Below are positions 30,798 through 39,953 of a DNA stretch of 50,440 bases, piece after piece. Origin of the DNA: Streptomyces griseus (lineage in GTDB: Bacteria > Bdellovibrionota > Bdellovibrionia > Bdellovibrionales > Bdellovibrionaceae). The notes beneath the pieces are model-generated. The model saw only the letters and a program-made list of their open reading frames with translations, was not told the origin of the DNA and ran no database searches. The first letter of the stretch is position 1; each line of letters opens with the position of its first letter. The position numbers were made by a program, and so were the translations under genes. The stretch spans positions 1-50,440 of the forward strand of contig CALQIT020000013.1 of NCBI GenBank assembly GCA_943330705.2, read 5' to 3'.

Positions 30798-31781
30798 TTA
30801 AGTCGTCGAAATTTTAATATTTTGACTGATCATTGCGCCTTGAGCTTCGGCTTCTTCAGCAGTTGGAATTGGTGCATTCTGTGCCGGAGGAACGATGCCA
30901 TGTTCAATCAGCTGAGTTTGAATCCTTAAGGCCAGTGCCTCGAGATGCTGGAATTCATCTTTTTTTCTCAGTCGGAAGGGCCGATTCTTCCCAGCCATGG
31001 ATTCCACCAGGAAAAGTTCAAAAGCATAAATTGGTCCGGCAATTTTATGTGAAATTATTTTTCCTATAGTAAATAGTCCAGCCGAAAATCCGATAGATAT
31101 GACAAAAAAAGTATAAACAAAAGGAATCAAAAACTTGTCTAGAATAAAGGCGTTATTACCAACCAGATCAATCATTGTCACCCGCAGATAGGTGTAGGCA
31201 AAAACCATCGAAATCAAACCAATTCCCAAGCCAACGGTCATCAAAATAAAACAATACTTAAGCTGAAACTTTGGGTTTACCCAGTGCCGCTTTCTGCTGT
31301 TGTGTTCAGGCCAAAGAAGGTCGCCCTCTTTTAAAATAGCATAGACGATCAATGCATAACCCACCCATTGCAAGGCATCGGCAACATTGAAGGCAGGGCT
31401 GGACATCGATACAGTCCCGACCACGATGAAGTCCACAACATGGCCCCAAATAATTCGATCCGTTACATTGCCAAGAATTCCACCTAAAAGAATCGAAAGT
31501 CCAATGCGCAGAGAAAGAGAACGGATTGGCAGAATATATTGAATCAGTGCGTAGATACAGACTAGAAAGGCTCCACCTGTAGATAAAGTTACGATCCTAA
31601 GAAGTGGTGGCAGGTCCGAAAATAATCCCAGCATTGCCCCAGGGTTGTGATGTAAAATGAATCCAAAAATACCAAAGGATTTTATTCCAGAAATAGTAAT
31701 TGCCCACTGTTTTGAGATTCGATCTAAACTCCACGTCATTACCAGCGGAAAAAATACGATGAGCCAATCACGTTTTTTCAT
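30798..31781 (-). CDS. lspA: Lipoprotein signal peptidase with HAMP-like C-terminal extension
   Basis: Cleaves signal peptides of prolipoproteins in the inner membrane. Residues 1-160 are LspA: DRISKQW, HHNPGAMLG, GGILGNVTDRIIWGHVVDFI (catalytic Asp117) and FNVADALQW (catalytic Asp135), with four membrane segments. Unusually, two further membrane segments follow (about 177-199 and 218-243), then a HAMP-like linker (SHKIAGPIYAFELFLVESMA, RKKDEFQHLEALALRI) and an Ala/Glu/Pro tail. LspA is normally about 160 residues, so this 327-residue form is a fusion. The many lipoproteins in the window are its expected substrates. Confidence 0.88.
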   Translation of the reverse strand: MKKRDWLIVFFPLVMTWSLDRISKQWAITISGIKSFGIFGFILHHNPGAMLGLFSDLPPLLRIVTLSTGGAFLVCIYALIQYILPIRSLSLRIGLSILLGGILGNVTDRIIWGHVVDFIVVGTVSMSSPAFNVADALQWVGYALIVYAILKEGDLLWPEHNSRKRHWVNPKFQLKYCFILMTVGLGIGLISMVFAYTYLRVTMIDLVGNNAFILDKFLIPFVYTFFVISIGFSAGLFTIGKIISHKIAGPIYAFELFLVESMAGKNRPFRLRKKDEFQHLEALALRIQTQLIEHGIVPPAQNAPIPTAEEAEAQGAMISQNIKISTT

Positions 31782-31808
31782 TTTTTAACTCCAGACAATC
31801 CATGATAC

Positions 31809-32705
31809 TCAGGTCATTGAACCAGGGGCAATCACCGTTTGATTGCGGCCATGCTTTTTTGCGGCAAACAGGGCTTTGTCTGCGGCATCCAAGACCTCGT
31901 TAGGTGTTATTCCGTGGGAGGGAAAGACCGCAATCCCTAGGCTAATAGACAGCTCCAGGTTTTTGCTCATAACTATGTTACAAGATTTGCGCACACGTTC
32001 TGCGATCATGTAAGCATCTTCAATTTTTGTATCTGGAAGAATAATTGAAAACTCATCTCCGCCATAGCGTGCCACCCAATCGATTTCCCGCAGATTGGCT
32101 TGGATTTTTTGTGCAACGATTCGTAAAATACGATCACCTTCAAGATGGCCAAGCTGATCATTTGCTTGCTTAAAGTTATCCAGATCGATCATAACCAGAG
32201 AAAGAACTCGATCGTGCCGCTTGGCCCTTTCGACCTCTACCCGCAGAGTTTCCTGGAAGTAACGGTGGTTGTGGACGCCAGTAACCGCATCTGTCGAAGA
32301 CAGTCTTTCGAGCTTCACATTTTCCAGAAGCAGCTGATGTAAACTTAAGCATTCGCGAATCTGCGATTTGAGAACATCATTTTCCCAAGGTTTTAGAAAA
32401 AATCGATGCAGGAATCCCTGATTTATCGCTTCAGAAATCGAATCAAGATCGACATGGGCCGTTAACATGGCGCGAACTGTGGTAGGTGACAGTTTTTGCA
32501 ATTTTTGTAGCAGGTCTAGTCCTGAAATCTTTGGCATACGGTGGTCTACCAGTATCAGGGACGGTTTTTCCTTTTCGACGGCCTTAAGTGCTAGCAGCGG
32601 GTCTTCGAAGCTCTGGATCAAAAGCTCATGGCGGAAAAGTCGCTCAAGGGCATCTAGGGTTGATCGTTCATCATCAACAAAATAAACTAAAGGTCGCTCT
32701 GCCAT
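31809..32705 (-). CDS. Response regulator-GGDEF diguanylate cyclase
   Basis: Makes cyclic di-GMP. With numbering from TTG 32741: receiver domain 18-135 (VDDE, phospho-acceptor Asp66 in LVDHRMP, LTAH, FLKPW with Lys117) and GGDEF domain about 145-305. The active-site loop RYGGDEF is intact, with the inhibitory I-site RxxD (REID) exactly five residues before it, so product inhibition is expected. ATG 32705 (MAERPLVYFVDDE) is chosen because it starts right before the receiver fold. The architecture equals that of Bdellovibrio DgcA, which controls gliding and prey exit; orthology is not shown here. Confidence 0.9.
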   Translation of the reverse strand: MAERPLVYFVDDERSTLDALERLFRHELLIQSFEDPLLALKAVEKEKPSLILVDHRMPKISGLDLLQKLQKLSPTTVRAMLTAHVDLDSISEAINQGFLHRFFLKPWENDVLKSQIRECLSLHQLLLENVKLERLSSTDAVTGVHNHRYFQETLRVEVERAKRHDRVLSLVMIDLDNFKQANDQLGHLEGDRILRIVAQKIQANLREIDWVARYGGDEFSIILPDTKIEDAYMIAERVRKSCNIVMSKNLELSISLGIAVFPSHGITPNEVLDAADKALFAAKKHGRNQTVIAPGSMT

Positions 32706-32827
32706 GAAAAGATTATCGCAAACTCGTTGAAGTGCAGGCAATCCATTTCTAGAATAGACTGACCATTAAATTCGCTGGGCCTCAAATCCTCTTCGACGGC
32801 TAGCTTTTTGTGGGAAGGAAAAGAAAA

Positions 32828-34252
32828 ATGAAAATAGTGATTGGGCTGATTCTGGTCGCATTGAGCTGCAAAAGCTGGGCTTTGGACATGAAGTGGAAAG
32901 AAAAAGCCAAGGATCGTCTTGAAAAGCAGATTAGAAAAAGCAAAGCAAAGGCTTCGGATTTAGCAATCTATATTGCCGGGGGCGAGGGTGACCCCGTGGT
33001 TGTCTATTCACAAAATCCAAAGCAAAAAATGATTCCTGCTTCGATTTCAAAATTGATAACAGCGGCCGCGACGATTACCCAGTTTCCTCCTGGAACAAAA
33101 TTTAAAACTCAGCTGATAAGCAGCGGTGCAATTGTTGGGAATAAATTAAACGGTGATCTTGTTTTAAAGGGCGGCGGTGATCCGTCATTTGTATCTGAAA
33201 CGATGTGGTTTTTGGTCAATTCTTTTGTGCGAACTGATATTAACGAAATTCAGGGCGATATTGTCGTCGACGATAGTTACTTTGATTCCCAGCGCTTTGA
33301 TCTTTCACGGCAAAAAGAGCGAATCGACAAGGCCTATGACGCTCCGACTGGGGCGATGTCCTTCAATTGGAACAGCGTAAATATTTTTATCCGCCCTGCC
33401 ACTTTGGGGCAGGCCGCCCATGTTTTCATTGACCCCGAAAATGAGTATGTTCGACTGAAAGGAACGGTAAAGACGGGACCGAGCGGTGGAAAAAATACGG
33501 TCTCAGTCAATCGGGACGAAGATGCGAAAGGTCCTGGGGATGTGATTAATGTATCTGGGTCAATTCCTGCGGATGCGGCAGAGTTTACGGTTTACAAAAA
33601 TATTACTCAACCTGATCTTTGGGCTGGTTATAATTTGAAGTCTTTCTTAAAACAAAGAGGCATCACGATCAGCGGTAAGGTTCGTGCGGGTCTAACCCCA
33701 GTGACAGCAAAAGTTTTAGCTGAATCAGAAAGCCGGACCATTGAAAGTATTCTTAGTGATATGAGTAAATATTCGAACAACTATATAGCTGAAATGTTGA
33801 CCAAAAACATCGCTGCGGTCAATGGTCCGCCGGGAACGATTGAAAAAGGAATGAAGTACCTGAAAGATTACTTACGAGTTTCCGGCGTGGCCGAAACAGA
33901 TTTTGAAATCGAAAATCCATCAGGCCTGACAAGAAAAAATAGAATTACTGCTGAATCGATGTGGAAAGTTTTGAATAAGATGCGTTCCCAGTTTCGTTAT
34001 CAGCCAGAATTCGTGACGTCACTGCCCATAGCTGGGGTTGATGGCACTTTGCGAAAGCGCATGAAGGGTTCAGCAGCGGAACGTTGGGTTCGGGCAAAAA
34101 CTGGTTTATTGGACGGAGTTGTTTCATTAGCTGGTTATGCCGGCAGGGTTGATGGAACTGTGATCCCTTTTGTGTTCATGTATAATGGCGGAGCTGATGG
34201 CGGCCAAATTAGGGATTTATTTGATGAGTTAGCCACAATCTTAGTAGAATAG
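32828..34252 (+). CDS. dacB: D-alanyl-D-alanine carboxypeptidase/endopeptidase (PBP4/DacB type)
   Basis: Cleaves terminal D-Ala or peptide cross-links in peptidoglycan, in the periplasm. A signal peptide ends at about residue 19. Penicillin-binding motifs are present: SISK (nucleophile Ser72, Lys75), YSNN (SxN) and AKTGLLDGV (KTG). LVLKGGGDPSF and VVDDSYFD are PBP4 landmarks. The start ATG 32828 follows GAAGGAAAAGAA; the GTG at 32810 is not needed. The length of 474 is typical. It is nine bases from a lytic transglycosylase gene. In Bdellovibrio, DacB-type enzymes also remodel prey wall; whether this copy does so cannot be told. Confidence 0.92.
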   Translation: MKIVIGLILVALSCKSWALDMKWKEKAKDRLEKQIRKSKAKASDLAIYIAGGEGDPVVVYSQNPKQKMIPASISKLITAAATITQFPPGTKFKTQLISSGAIVGNKLNGDLVLKGGGDPSFVSETMWFLVNSFVRTDINEIQGDIVVDDSYFDSQRFDLSRQKERIDKAYDAPTGAMSFNWNSVNIFIRPATLGQAAHVFIDPENEYVRLKGTVKTGPSGGKNTVSVNRDEDAKGPGDVINVSGSIPADAAEFTVYKNITQPDLWAGYNLKSFLKQRGITISGKVRAGLTPVTAKVLAESESRTIESILSDMSKYSNNYIAEMLTKNIAAVNGPPGTIEKGMKYLKDYLRVSGVAETDFEIENPSGLTRKNRITAESMWKVLNKMRSQFRYQPEFVTSLPIAGVDGTLRKRMKGSAAERWVRAKTGLLDGVVSLAGYAGRVDGTVIPFVFMYNGGADGGQIRDLFDELATILVE

Positions 34253-34260
34253 AAATTAAC

Positions 34261-35649
34261 GTGAAAATACGAATGCTAAAAGTAAGCCTGGTCGGAATTT
34301 GTGTGCTGTTGGCGTTGCTGGTGCATGCCCAGGACGAGATTGATCTTCTTGATGAAAATCAAGACGAAGACTCTCCGGTCAGTGAAGAATCAACAGTGGG
34401 ACAAAAGGGACTTACGACGACTCGGCCTTGGCAGGCGACGGATTTTTCAAAGCAGGCTGGATCCATCGGTTATACCGCAGATGCCTTTTCCGTGCCCAAG
34501 GGGCTTGAGATTCAGTATAACTTTTGGATCGATATATACTCGAAATACAGTACCGATCAGGGTTTAATTCACGACTCTGAAAATATAGATTTAATTTATG
34601 AAGTTCTAGATTTTAATCCGATCATGACCCGCTCGAATTGGAATATTTTTCGCAAAGATATAGCGAAAAAACAAATTATCAAAAATGCGAAAGAAAAATG
34701 GATTCAAATTTTAAAAAAATTTGAAAAAATAAAGTCACCTGACAAACTTGATGCTGATGAACGTCGAGTTTGGGACTACTTTACAAGAATTCCTGAGCGC
34801 AAGAAATTTAAATTGGCTCAGTCAGAAAGACGCTTAAGATTTCAACTGGGACAGCGGGATCGCTTTATTCAAGCAATCTTTTTTTCAGGTCGCTATCTTG
34901 AAGACTTCGAGTCTATTTTTCGTGAAATGGGATTGCCAATTGAGCTAACACGAATCCCCTTTGTTGAAAGTTCCTATAACGTCTTAGCAAGATCCAAAGT
35001 CGGGGCCAGCGGAATATGGCAGATTATGCCCTACACCGCGAGGCCCTATTTTAAGACGGACCCAGCTGTAGATATGCGCAACCACCCTATAGAAGCAGCG
35101 GTATTGGCCGCGAAATTATTTCGCAGTAGTTATTCGATGCTGCAATCGTGGCCGTTGGCAGTAACCGGTTACAATCATGGTCCTTTGGGCGTGCAAAAGG
35201 TGACAAAGAAATTCAAAACACGAGAACTTGGTGAATTGGTAAAAAGCCGCAATGCCCAGCGAAAATTTGGCTTTGCCTCGCGCAATTTTTACGCTAGCTT
35301 TTTAGCAGCACTTGAAGTTGAACGAAATGCTCCGAAATATTTTGGGACGGTAAATTGGTCCCAGGCCCTTGAGGGAATTGACATGCGTTTACCCCTGGAA
35401 ATCAGTTATAAAACTCTTTTAAGCTGGTTTGATGGGGATGACTTAAGAACGCAGATATTTAATCCGCATATTAATAGTGAGGCCAGAAACAAGGGTCGGC
35501 CTATTCCAAAAAATGCACTGATCTCCGTGCCACGATCAAAATATGATCTGGTTCAAAAGGAGCTCACGCTACTGAGTGAACAGCAAGAAGCAATCAAGGC
35601 CTTGCCAAAACAGAAACAGAAACAGAAACAGAAAAAGGGCAAGCGATAG
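34261..35649 (+). CDS. Membrane-bound or periplasmic lytic murein transglycosylase
   Basis: Cuts the glycan strands of peptidoglycan. GTG start; a signal peptide (MLKVSLVGICVLLALLVHA) is followed by an acidic linker. The SLT domain (about residues 190-350) has IPFVESSYN (catalytic Glu), KVGASGIWQIMPYTAR and AVTGYNHGPLGV, as in the MltD class. No LysM repeat is seen. The Lys/Gln-repeat tail (PKQKQKQKQKKGKR) is encoded by CAGAAA tandem units. Operon with dacB, so the two wall hydrolases are probably made together. Confidence 0.9.
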   Translation: MKIRMLKVSLVGICVLLALLVHAQDEIDLLDENQDEDSPVSEESTVGQKGLTTTRPWQATDFSKQAGSIGYTADAFSVPKGLEIQYNFWIDIYSKYSTDQGLIHDSENIDLIYEVLDFNPIMTRSNWNIFRKDIAKKQIIKNAKEKWIQILKKFEKIKSPDKLDADERRVWDYFTRIPERKKFKLAQSERRLRFQLGQRDRFIQAIFFSGRYLEDFESIFREMGLPIELTRIPFVESSYNVLARSKVGASGIWQIMPYTARPYFKTDPAVDMRNHPIEAAVLAAKLFRSSYSMLQSWPLAVTGYNHGPLGVQKVTKKFKTRELGELVKSRNAQRKFGFASRNFYASFLAALEVERNAPKYFGTVNWSQALEGIDMRLPLEISYKTLLSWFDGDDLRTQIFNPHINSEARNKGRPIPKNALISVPRSKYDLVQKELTLLSEQQEAIKALPKQKQKQKQKKGKR

Positions 35650-35710
35650 ATTTAATAGGGATAGATTTAATTGGTCTAAAGATTTTTAAAGAGAAAGTCC
35701 GATCCTTTTG

Positions 35711-36334
35711 CTATTTGCTTTTTTCAATCAATACCAGGTGACGTTCAACCTCTAGCAAAGGTGACGTTAATGGTTCAACAACGGCACTCAGATCTTTGAA
35801 CTTCTTGCGCGCTAGTAAAAGCTCTTCTTCAATTTTTGCTTTACGCCCTTTAAGCAGAAAGTACTTTCCGCCTTTTTCGTAATATTTTCTACTGATATCC
35901 AAGGTCACATCAATAGGTTTAAACGCTCGAGCTATGACGATATCTACCTCGCCAAAATGAATTGGAATATCTGCAAAAATTTGCAAATTGGGGGCGATTA
36001 ATTTACAGCGTTTGAGAAAATCTTGTTTTTTGTTACTTTTTTCATAAAGATGAAAAAGGGTATCCGGAAATTGCAGGGCGTAGATGACTGCAGGTAGTCC
36101 GCCACCTGAACCAAAATCAGCCACGGTCTGCAGGTTTTCAGGAAAATTCTTCAGTGGAAGAAGGCAATCAATGACATGATTATCCAAAAGTTCGTCAGGG
36201 GTCATTTGCCGACTGATTAGATTCAGCTCTTCATTGGCCGTCCAAAGCAAATCAAGATAGGACTTCAGTTTTACCAAGGCCCCTTCACGCAGACCCAGAT
36301 TTAAGAAATATGGAATTCTTTTTTCAAATGACAT
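35711..36334 (-). CDS. rsmG: 16S rRNA (guanine527-N7)-methyltransferase
   Basis: Methylates G527 of 16S rRNA with SAM. Motifs: NLISRQMTPDELLDNHVIDC, VADFGSGGGLPAVIYAL (SAM loop, usually GSGAGFPG), HLYEKSNKKQDFLK and VIARAFKPIDVTL. The length of 207 is normal. ATG 36334 is preferred over TTG 36337. In many bacteria this gene sits by mnmG/parAB near the origin; here it is followed by hpt and upp on the same strand. Confidence 0.92.
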   Translation of the reverse strand: MSFEKRIPYFLNLGLREGALVKLKSYLDLLWTANEELNLISRQMTPDELLDNHVIDCLLPLKNFPENLQTVADFGSGGGLPAVIYALQFPDTLFHLYEKSNKKQDFLKRCKLIAPNLQIFADIPIHFGEVDIVIARAFKPIDVTLDISRKYYEKGGKYFLLKGRKAKIEEELLLARKKFKDLSAVVEPLTSPLLEVERHLVLIEKSK

Positions 36335-36416
36335 CAAGCCAACCTACTTTGCGCGAAGCCACGGCGCGAGCTTCCTAGACATTAGAACATCGCAGACATT
36401 AGCTTCAACTTTATGG

Positions 36417-36947
36417 TTATTGAAAATTTTGAACTTGTGCAATGTAGGGTAGGTTGCGGTAGTAACCCTGATAATCAAGACCATAACCAACGACGAAATC
36501 ATTAGGAATTTTGAAGCCGACCAGATCAATCTCGCAAGGGACTTTTAAGGCCTCTGGTTTTTCAAGAAGAGCGACTGTGGTTAAGCTTTTCGGTTTTCTT
36601 GCTAGCAATGAGGCCTTAAGATAATTCATCGTAATGCCAGTATCGACAATGTCCTCAATCAAAATGACATGCTCGCCCTCGATGGGAACGGATAAATCAA
36701 GAGTCACTTTGACTTCGCCAGAGGATTGCGTGTTTCCTTGATAGCTGGAAACGCCAAAAAATTCACAGGTAATATCTGTATCAATGGACCGAATGAGGTC
36801 TGAATAAAATACGAAAGAGCCCTTGAGAACGCACACCGCAATTGCTTTTTTATCTTTAAATTTTTTCGTTAGTGTCGCACCCATCTCGTTTACTTTTTTT
36901 TGCAGATCTTCGGCAGCGATGTAAGTTGAAAGTTTTAACTTGTTCAT
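36417..36947 (-). CDS. hpt: Hypoxanthine-guanine phosphoribosyltransferase
   Basis: Salvages hypoxanthine/guanine with PRPP. Motifs: VCVLKGSFVFYSDLIR, EFFGVSSYQGNTQSSGEVK (flexible loop) and the PRPP-binding VILIEDIVDTGITM. The C-terminal signature is DFVVGYGLDYQGYYRNLPYI. The length of 176 is normal. The ATG at 36947 has GAGG seven bases upstream; ATG 36953 lies directly on that SD. Neighbouring upp suggests a nucleobase-salvage cluster. Confidence 0.94.
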   Translation of the reverse strand: MNKLKLSTYIAAEDLQKKVNEMGATLTKKFKDKKAIAVCVLKGSFVFYSDLIRSIDTDITCEFFGVSSYQGNTQSSGEVKVTLDLSVPIEGEHVILIEDIVDTGITMNYLKASLLARKPKSLTTVALLEKPEALKVPCEIDLVGFKIPNDFVVGYGLDYQGYYRNLPYIAQVQNFQ

Positions 36948-37027
36948 TCTCATCCTCTTTTTTTATAAAATATTAAAAAACTTAAGCCGCTCAATTTCTA
37001 TCGTCTTCTATCGTCCAGTTGGTAAAA

Positions 37028-37810
37028 CTAAACGAAAGAGTTATTCATAATTTCACCAAAACCACCACCGCCTGGAACTATATAGTCGTTCTGATTCAAG
37101 CCTTTTTCCTCATCCCAAAGTTTTCCGGGGGTGGATTTTAAAGCTGCCTCAGTGCTTAAACCTCGGTCAAGGCGTAAAGCAAAGATCAAGACGTCTGGGT
37201 GGTGAGTCAGGACTCTGCGCAGGTATTCTGGTGTCACAATCAGGTGAAGCGCAATCATCTTTAAATGCTTACCTTTGACCTGATTTTTATAGTAGTCCAT
37301 GGCAGCGATTAAAGTACCACCGGTTGCCCCCATCGGATCTGGGAAAAGAACTATGGCATTTTCTTTATCACCACCTATTTTGGTGGCTCCGATCTCGGTT
37401 CCCGTGACCTGATTCTTTCCGTTCGTCATGCGCGCAGCAAAGATGTGATCCTGCCGTAGGGACTCGTGATGAATGGCATAGTGCAAAGTATTGAAGCAGA
37501 TATGACTAGGGTAAGTTCCCGCCCGAGCAATATTTACGCTGATCACCCTTTGCTGGTCGCGAATTTTGCTTAAGGCCAGCTTTTGCTCGGGGTGATAACT
37601 TGCCATTCGAGTATCTTGTTGGACGTCCTCTTTCGGAAACTCTTGATTCATCACATCGATTAATAGGTGATGGTATAGCATTTCGACCAAATGATTGATC
37701 TCGGGCTGAAAAGTTTTTGGGGAACATAATTTTGCCAGCAATCCGCCAAGGTAAATATTGTTCAGGATATGAACCTGGGGGCCATAGTGATGTTCGATTT
37801 TATTACTCAT
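37028..37810 (-). CDS. upp: Uracil phosphoribosyltransferase-like protein
   Basis: Converts uracil and PRPP to UMP. Motifs: SVNIARAGTYPSHICF, a region with VLFPDPMGATGGTLIAAMDY (PRPP loop of Upp proteins), IALHLIVTPEYLRRV and the C-terminal YIVPGGGGFGE, matching the Upp ending YIVPGLGDxGD. At 260 residues it is about 50 longer than E. coli Upp; the extra sequence is a helical insertion in the N-terminal half. It lies in the rsmG-hpt-upp direction, and the paired salvage genes support the call. Confidence 0.85.
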   Translation of the reverse strand: MSNKIEHHYGPQVHILNNIYLGGLLAKLCSPKTFQPEINHLVEMLYHHLLIDVMNQEFPKEDVQQDTRMASYHPEQKLALSKIRDQQRVISVNIARAGTYPSHICFNTLHYAIHHESLRQDHIFAARMTNGKNQVTGTEIGATKIGGDKENAIVLFPDPMGATGGTLIAAMDYYKNQVKGKHLKMIALHLIVTPEYLRRVLTHHPDVLIFALRLDRGLSTEAALKSTPGKLWDEEKGLNQNDYIVPGGGGFGEIMNNSFV

Positions 37811-37845
37811 GAATATTACCCGCTAGCTCCGTCGGAAAAGGGCAT

Positions 37846-38913
37846 CTACTTTGACGGCGGACTAGAGGTATCAAACTCGAAAAGCAAAGTAAACTCTGAT
37901 TGTTTCGCGGTGTAGGTTGTGGATTTAAAGATTTTAAAGAAGCCTTCCCATGAATAATCTTCATCGGCTTCAAGTTCTAGCTTTCGCGGCAGAATTCCCC
38001 CGGCCAAAAATCCTGAATCACCTTTAAGTTCAAATGTAAAAGGAAAGGACTTCCGCATAATTTGCCCGGGACTGCCTTCTTTCAAGGCTCGTTGTACTTC
38101 GATACTAGCTTTTAAGGTGTGCTCTTGGGTTTCCTCGATTCCAATATAAGTCGATATTCCAAGATCAAGTTCGGGATCACCTGACTTGTGGCGGGAGCCA
38201 TTGAGCCACTGGACGGACTGCGTCTGTGGATCAATGATTTTTTCAGTCCGGTCAAAAATTGTAATTCCCTTTAGTTCCTTCATATGTTTTGCCAAGCCTG
38301 GAATGACCCCCCAGTAGGCTTCGTCAAAGCGTTGCCAGTGTCCACCATTTCGCGCCCAATCGGCCAAACGTTTGACTTCGGTATTTGGAAGTTCTGCAAA
38401 GTAGACAGTGACTTTTGTTTGTATTTTTTTAGTTGCAGGCTCAAGGCTTCGATCCTTGCGCTCACGCATTGATTCCGCTACCGGCAAAACTGAAGCGGCA
38501 GGGATAGTCGCAGTTTCCTTGCTATTGGCTGCGACGCCCAATTCTTTTGTGGCCTCTGAAATAGGCAAAGAACTGCCAGCTGAATCCGACAGCGTCTTAT
38601 CTACCTCTGCGTCTGCAGACTTTTCTTCAGCATCGGCGCCCTCGGTGCTTAGGTCCCGGCGGTCCACGACCATCGGTCCACCTTGTAAATATTGCATTCT
38701 GCTTTTGAGCTCTTCAGCTTTCTGTTGGCGGATAAAAATAACAGAAGTGAAAACTAAAGCGACCACGATGGAAATCAAAAAAATGGGATTTCCAAGCACC
38801 TGAGCCAATGCCGACGGACCTTTTGGGCGAAAGGCATTCATATCGACACCGCAGCTAGCGCAGTAACGATCATTGGGCTGTGAGAATCCGCACTTAGGAC
38901 AATTTACGAGCAT
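37846..38913 (-). CDS. Zinc-ribbon membrane protein, unknown
   Basis: A 355-residue protein. An N-terminal zinc ribbon (CPKCGFSQPNDRYCASCG, residues 5-22) is followed by one membrane segment (about 45-63) and a Ser/Glu/Ala-rich linker (80-165). A C-terminal globular domain (about 170-355) has repeated phrases such as KVTVYFAELPNTEVKRLADW and FTFELKGDSGFLAGGILPRK. The topology suggests a cytoplasmic ribbon and periplasmic domain. No family is known to me. Divergent from rsmH with 60 bases between, so it sits where mraZ is found in other dcw clusters but is unrelated. Confidence 0.75.
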   Translation of the reverse strand: MLVNCPKCGFSQPNDRYCASCGVDMNAFRPKGPSALAQVLGNPIFLISIVVALVFTSVIFIRQQKAEELKSRMQYLQGGPMVVDRRDLSTEGADAEEKSADAEVDKTLSDSAGSSLPISEATKELGVAANSKETATIPAASVLPVAESMRERKDRSLEPATKKIQTKVTVYFAELPNTEVKRLADWARNGGHWQRFDEAYWGVIPGLAKHMKELKGITIFDRTEKIIDPQTQSVQWLNGSRHKSGDPELDLGISTYIGIEETQEHTLKASIEVQRALKEGSPGQIMRKSFPFTFELKGDSGFLAGGILPRKLELEADEDYSWEGFFKIFKSTTYTAKQSEFTLLFEFDTSSPPSK

Positions 38914-38975
38914 ACACTTGTATAGTAGACGGAAGTTGACGCGGCAGCAAATCCTTCCTAAGGTCCGTTTCCAAC

Positions 38976-39953
38976 ATGGCTGAAAATTTACCTTCCCACA
39001 TCCCAGTTATGAGAACCGAGATTCTGAATTCCTTTGCCTCGGTTTTGGCAGATTCAGATTTAGCAGAAATTCGTTATTTCGATGGGACCTTTGGCCGCGG
39101 TGGACACCTGAAGGCAATACTGGAAGCTGATTCCAGGGTCACTGCTGTTGCCTTTGATCAAGACCCCGAGGCCATCATTTTTGGCGAAAAAACCTATTCT
39201 GAATGGGTAAAAAATGGAAGGTTGAAGTTGTTCAATCTCAATTTTTCGGACTTCGAAATTGAGCGTTTTGGAAAATTTGATTTGATGCTTCTCGACCTAG
39301 GTGTGAGCTCGCCACAACTAGACCAAGGTCATAGGGGCTTTAGCTTTTATCATGATGGTCCATTGGATATGCGGATGAATAATGAATCGGGGGCAACGGC
39401 TGCCGATATTGTTAACAATTACAGCGAAGACGAGTTAATTCGGATATTTAAAGAGTACGGAGAGATTTTTAAATCCTTTCGTGTTGTTCGAGCCATCGTA
39501 CATGATCGAAAAGCAAAACCATTCACAACGACGCGTGAACTTGCAGGTTTGATTGAACGGGTAGACGGTTGGCACAAAAAAGGCTTTCATCCAGCAACTC
39601 AATACTTTATGGCCCTTCGTCTTGAGGTCAATCAAGAGCTGCAAGCCATTGAAAATGCATTTGAAAAATTAGTCCTGGGCTTACGGCTGAAGGGGCGAAT
39701 CGCGGTGCTGACCTTTCACTCGCTTGAGGATAGAATCATAAAGAACAAGATGAGGAGTCTTGAGCAGCTTGGCTTTCCAGTAAAAAGAAAAGTTATAGTT
39801 CCAAGTCGCGAAGAAGCTCTTCAAAACCCACGGGCCCGCAGCGCAAAACTGCGTGTTTTTGAAAAGGGCACGAAGCCTGAAAAAAGACCTGGGTATTTCA
39901 AGGACGACGAAGGGGACGAAGATGCTGAGCCAACGGAGCCGCCAAATTCATGA
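38976..39953 (+). CDS. rsmH: 16S rRNA (cytosine1402-N4)-methyltransferase
   Basis: N4-methylates C1402 of 16S rRNA. Motifs: HIPVMRTEIL, DGTFGRGGHLKAIL (SAM site), FDLMLLDLGVSSPQLDQ, RGFSFYHDGPLDMRM, ATQYFMALRLEVNQEL and LTFHSLEDRIIK with a basic C-terminus. It is 325 residues, of normal length. First gene of the dcw block; no mraZ lies upstream. Its 3' end overlaps ftsL by 32 bases. Confidence 0.96.
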   Translation: MAENLPSHIPVMRTEILNSFASVLADSDLAEIRYFDGTFGRGGHLKAILEADSRVTAVAFDQDPEAIIFGEKTYSEWVKNGRLKLFNLNFSDFEIERFGKFDLMLLDLGVSSPQLDQGHRGFSFYHDGPLDMRMNNESGATAADIVNNYSEDELIRIFKEYGEIFKSFRVVRAIVHDRKAKPFTTTRELAGLIERVDGWHKKGFHPATQYFMALRLEVNQELQAIENAFEKLVLGLRLKGRIAVLTFHSLEDRIIKNKMRSLEQLGFPVKRKVIVPSREEALQNPRARSAKLRVFEKGTKPEKRPGYFKDDEGDEDAEPTEPPNS

